Program-made: the position numbers and the translations under genes
Shown: in pieces, positions 61,511 through 64,000 of the stretch
Numbering within the stretch: position 1 is the first letter of the stretch
Layout: the number at the start of each line of letters is the position of its first letter
The notes under the pieces: generated by a model
Database searches by the model: none
What the model saw: the letters and a program-made list of their open reading frames with translations, nothing else
Told to the model about the DNA's origin: nothing
Source of the DNA: an uncultured Muribaculaceae bacterium
Lineage (GTDB): Bacteria; Bacteroidota; Bacteroidia; Bacteroidales; Muribaculaceae
Reading direction: 5' to 3'
DNA: 64,000 bases
NCBI GenBank assembly: GCA_934661195.1
Contig: CAKUJD010000006.1
Location: forward strand, 139,346 to 203,345

Positions 61511-62269
61511 ATGAGAAAGAATATTGTAGCAGGTAACTGGAAGATGAACACTACAGTTCCCGAAGGCGTGAAACTGGCAAAGGAAGTTAACGACGCTGTG
61601 GCCGCTGCCGGCGACCTCAAGTGCGATGTTGTGATCGGCGTGCCCTTCACTCACCTCACAGCAGTAAAGGCCGTTATCGACATCAACAAGGTGGGCCTGG
61701 CAGCCGAGAACTGCGCCGACCACACAAGCGGTGCCTACACCGGCGAGGTTTCGGCCCCCATGGTGGCTTCAACTGGCGCCAACTATGTGATCCTCGGCCA
61801 CTCTGAGCGCCGCGGCTACTATGGCGAGACTTACGAAATCCTGAAAAACAAAGTTGATCTGGCCCTTGAGAGCGGCCTGAAGATCATCTTCTGCTGCGGC
61901 GAGAGCCTTGAAGAGCGCGAAAACGGCTCGTTCAAGGAAGTGATCAAGGCCGAGCTGGCCGACTCACTGTTCCACCTCAGCGCTGAGGCATTCGCCAACA
62001 TCGTGATTGCCTACGAGCCCATCTGGGCCATCGGCACCGGCAAAACTGCCACAAGCGACCAGGCCCAAGAGGTGCACGCATTCATCCGCGGTCTCGTGGC
62101 CGAGAAGTATGGCGAGCAGGTGGCCAACGACACCACCATCCTCTACGGCGGCAGCTGCAAGCCCGCCAACGCTCCCGAACTCTTCGCTAAGCCCGACATC
62201 GACGGCGGCCTCATTGGCGGTGCATCGCTCAAGGCTGAGTCGTTCATGGGCATCGTCACTGCGTTCTAA
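61511..62269 (+). CDS. tpiA: Triosephosphate isomerase
   Basis: A 252-residue TIM barrel. NWKMN with Lys11 near the start, the electrophilic His in ILGHSERR, the catalytic Glu in [14 protein letters not shown], and the phosphate loop [12 protein letters not shown] and [10 protein letters not shown] at the end are all intact. It interconverts DHAP and glyceraldehyde 3-phosphate in glycolysis. Codon use is highly biased (AAG, GAG, CTC/CTG), as expected of a strongly expressed gene. It is followed by a hairpin that also contains a promoter. Confidence 0.98.
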   Translation: MRKNIVAGNWKMNTTVPEGVKLAKEVNDAVAAAGDLKCDVVIGVPFTHLTAVKAVIDINKVGLAAENCADHTSGAYTGEVSAPMVASTGANYVILGHSERRGYYGETYEILKNKVDLALESGLKIIFCCGESLEERENGSFKEVIKAELADSLFHLSAEAFANIVIAYEPIWAIGTGKTATSDQAQEVHAFIRGLVAEKYGEQVANDTTILYGGSCKPANAPELFAKPDIDGGLIGGASLKAESFMGIVTAF

Positions 62270-62303
62270 TCACGCCGTTAAGGCACAATAAGTTGATATA
62301 AAA

Positions 62304-62334
62304 TTGGCTGCAAAGGTGATTTTCATTACCTTTG
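62304..62334 (+). promoter_or_regulatory. Promoter of the SPOR gene, inside the tpiA terminator
   Basis: TTG (62304-62306), 20 bp, TACCTTTG (62327-62334). The -7 box lies in the right arm of the terminator stem at 62307-62338. Confidence 0.5.
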
Positions 62335-62345
62335 CAGCTGATTTT
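62307..62345 (+). terminator. Terminator of tpiA
   Basis: GCTGCAAAGGT (62307-62317) pairs perfectly with ACCTTTGCAGC (62328-62338), 10-base loop, followed by TGATTTTTA. Confidence 0.75.
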
Positions 62346-62368
62346 TATGTTTTAATGTATTTAGCATT

Positions 62369-62980
62369 ATGTCACGTAACGGTCTTATAAGCTTAGTGGG
62401 TGGCTGCGCGCTTGCGCTTGCCGCCTTTCAGGCGCAGGCACAGGTCAGTGTCAACGCCCCCAGTGCGCTCACCAATCGCAGTGTCACCAAAAAGCCTGCG
62501 GCCAATGCCTCTGTTAAAACCGACGACCATGCCGCCAAAAAGGAAGAGTCGCCGCGCCACCAGCAGCAGGCTCCTGCCAAGGAACAGCAGCACCATGCCG
62601 GTGAGCAGAAGTCGCACAGCGGAGCGTCGGCCCACCGGCACAGCAGCGGCTATGCCGGCGACGGGGAGTATTCTTCGGCCAGCGTGCCCAGGCAGCAAAA
62701 AAACACCCTTGCCGCCCACTCAACGGGCTACCGCATTCAGGCCTTTACGGCCAACAATGCCCAGGCCGCCAAGGTCAATGCCACAAAGCGCGCCAAGGCC
62801 ATAGCCATGCGGTTTCCGCAATATCGCGCCTACATCACCTACAAGGCCCCGTCGTGGCGTCTGCGCATAGGCGACTTCGCCTCGCAGCGTGAAGCCCAGG
62901 CTGCCATGCAGCGCATGAAGCGCGCATTTCCCAACTATGCGTTCACCATTGTGCGCGACCGCATCAGCGTGTGGCGATAG
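62369..62980 (+). CDS. SPOR-domain secreted protein
   Basis: A 203-residue protein with a signal peptide (about residues 1-24, AFQAQAQ cut site), a long low-complexity linker rich in Ala, Lys, Gln and His (residues 25-115, including HQQQAPAKEQQHHAGEQ), and a C-terminal SPOR domain (GYRIQAFTANNAQAAKVNA ... WRLRIGDFASQREAQAAMQRMK). SPOR domains bind glycan strands without stem peptides at septa. It sits between tpiA and folE, the usual Bacteroidales place. Confidence 0.9.
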   Translation: MSRNGLISLVGGCALALAAFQAQAQVSVNAPSALTNRSVTKKPAANASVKTDDHAAKKEESPRHQQQAPAKEQQHHAGEQKSHSGASAHRHSSGYAGDGEYSSASVPRQQKNTLAAHSTGYRIQAFTANNAQAAKVNATKRAKAIAMRFPQYRAYITYKAPSWRLRIGDFASQREAQAAMQRMKRAFPNYAFTIVRDRISVWR

Positions 62981-63066
62981 ACGCTGGCGTGACAGCGGCA
63001 GTCGGCCACTTTGGTTGCCAGCCGCCGCAAATAAAACAAGATTGCTTCTTCAGGTAATAAGGAAAA

Positions 63067-63672
63067 ATGGTTAAAGACTCAAATCATAGCACCGGCGCAG
63101 CCGGAGAGCAAAACAAGGCGGTGGTCGACGAGATTGCCGCTCACTTTAAGGCAATACTGCAACTCATAGGCGAGGATACCGGTCGTGAGGGGTTGCTGAA
63201 AACCCCCGTGCGCGCCGCCAAGGCGCTGCTCGACAACACCCGCGGCTATTCGCAGCAGGCCGAGCCACTCATTGCCTCGGCCATGTTCGATCATCCAGGG
63301 TCCGACATCGTCATAGTCAAGGACATCGAGTTCTACTCGCTGTGCGAGCACCACGTGCTGCCGTTTTTCGGCCGCATCTCGGTGGGCTATATCCCCAATG
63401 GCAAAATCGTGGGCCTGAGCAAACTCGCGCGCGTGGTCGAAGTGTATGCCCGCCGCCTGCAGGTGCAGGAGCGCCTCACCGCCCAGGTGTGTGACGCTGT
63501 CATGGCCCAGCTTGGCGCCAAGGGCGTGATAGTGTTTTGCGAAGCCTCGCACATGTGTATGAAGATGCGAGGCGTTGAAAAGCAGGATACCACCACCGTG
63601 ACAATGCAATATCGCGGTGCTTTTGAGGACGTTAGCCTGCGCCGCGAGTTTATGCAACTGCTCTCGCGATAG
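63067..63672 (+). CDS. folE: GTP cyclohydrolase I
   Basis: A 201-residue enzyme that opens GTP to 7,8-dihydroneopterin triphosphate, the first step of folate synthesis. The zinc ligands C93, H96 ([12 protein letters not shown]) and C164 ([11 protein letters not shown]) are all present at the spacing known from E. coli (71 residues between the Cys), and the catalytic His162 is in place. [10 protein letters not shown] near residue 45 is also typical. It is the second folate gene of the window besides the HPPK-like gene far away. It ends 63 bp before the tRNA promoter. Confidence 0.97.
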   Translation: MVKDSNHSTGAAGEQNKAVVDEIAAHFKAILQLIGEDTGREGLLKTPVRAAKALLDNTRGYSQQAEPLIASAMFDHPGSDIVIVKDIEFYSLCEHHVLPFFGRISVGYIPNGKIVGLSKLARVVEVYARRLQVQERLTAQVCDAVMAQLGAKGVIVFCEASHMCMKMRGVEKQDTTTVTMQYRGAFEDVSLRREFMQLLSR

Positions 63673-63711
63673 CACGTCCGAGAAAAAAGTTTGAATTTTT
63701 AGGCCGAAAAA

Positions 63712-63743
63712 TTTGGTGGTTTCACTAAAAGAGCCTACCTTTG
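63712..63743 (+). promoter_or_regulatory. Promoter of the tRNA-Gly genes
   Basis: TTTG (63712-63715), 20 bp, TACCTTTG (63736-63743): consensus, about 40 bp before the first tRNA. Confidence 0.75.
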
Positions 63744-63784
63744 CATTGCAATTGAGACACAGACGGTGTGAAATTGCAACAAAC

Positions 63785-63857
63785 GCGAAAATAGCTCAGT
63801 TGGTAGAGCGCGACCTTGCCAAGGTCGAGGTCGCGGGTCCGAGTCCCGTTTTTCGCT
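63785..63857 (+). tRNA. tRNA-Gly (anticodon GCC), copy 1
   Basis: A 73-nt cloverleaf. Acceptor GCGAAAA/TTTTCGC pairs fully, D-arm GCTC/GAGC with GG in the loop, anticodon arm CGACC-TTGCCAA-GGTCG with anticodon GCC at 63818-63820, variable loop AGGTC, and T-arm GCGGG/CCCGT. The T-loop reads TCCGAGT, so position 55 is C rather than the nearly universal T (pseudouridine). CCA is not encoded. An identical copy follows 66 bp downstream. Confidence 0.95.
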
Positions 63858-63923
63858 CAAGTTCTTTGAAAAGTTTATTTGGCCTGTCGCTGTAACGGCG
63901 GCAGATTCAGAAAACGAAAAAAT

Positions 63924-63996
63924 GCGAAAATAGCTCAGTTGGTAGAGCGCGACCTTGCCAAGGTCGAGGTCGCGGGTCCGAGTCCCGTTTTTCGCT
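63924..63996 (+). tRNA. tRNA-Gly (anticodon GCC), copy 2
   Basis: Identical to the copy at 63785-63857, including the C at T-loop position 55; the two share one promoter and are separated by a 66-bp spacer of different sequence. The window ends 4 bp later, so further tRNA genes in the same transcript are possible. Confidence 0.95.
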
Positions 63997-64000
63997 CAAG

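Overview
The window is a stretch of a Bacteroidales chromosome. The best guess is a gut Muribaculaceae or a close relative. This rests on a high-GC coding style, many promoters of the Bacteroidota type (TTTG about 20 bp upstream of TAnnTTTG), A-rich translation starts, and gene blocks typical of the order: dxs-trkA-trkH, thrS-infC-rpmI-rplT, split gcvPA/gcvPB, serine palmitoyltransferase and BT_3928-like proteins. Assignment below order level is inference. No transposase, integrase, CRISPR array or prophage was seen.

Layout. Positions 1-1000 hold the tail of an FKBP isomerase, a YkvA-like membrane protein and a VOC protein. Positions 1028-7955 hold the one clear defence locus, a Wadjet (jetABCD) anti-plasmid SMC system whose first gene overlaps an upstream sugar O-acetyltransferase gene. 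From 7952 to 13651 a minus-strand run encodes an acyltransferase, a membrane phosphoesterase, Tex, a degenerate HPPK-like protein and a metallo-beta-lactamase-fold hydrolase. Then come a PASTA protein with an RluD-type pseudouridine synthase (13845-15741), a promoter-to-terminator intergenic unit that looks like a small RNA (about 15972-16119), the isoprenoid and potassium-uptake block dxs-trkA-trkH, FtsK, a LolA-like protein and thioredoxin reductase.

From 25688 to 37930 the minus strand dominates: a G3E GTPase, an S9 peptidase, a secreted serpin lipoprotein, and a complete glycine-cleavage operon that carries its own lipoate ligase and lipoamide dehydrogenase. A related pair of intergenic inverted-repeat elements and an unannotated small lipoprotein gene flank the serpin. 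Positions 38089-44584 hold two exporters, an ECF sigma / anti-sigma / secreted-protein operon, FabI and a DUF4878 lipoprotein. A minus-strand uvrB-ygiQ-amidase group follows. Serine palmitoyltransferase (sphingolipid synthesis) opens the plus-strand part.

From 51000 to the end are a pRiA4b ORF-3-like protein, a two-domain META protein, an AT-rich lipoprotein that looks foreign, a large TPR protein, thrS-infC-rpmI-rplT, a structured RNA right after rplT that matches the context of the Bacteroidales-1 motif, DUF1599 and DoxX-like proteins, tpiA, a SPOR protein, folE and two identical tRNA-Gly(GCC) genes with C instead of T at position 55. The most unusual items are the O-acetyltransferase/Wadjet coupling with a short JetD, the two non-coding transcription units, the paired repeats around the serpin, a cysteine-rich micro-ORF at 52701, and the C55 tRNAs.
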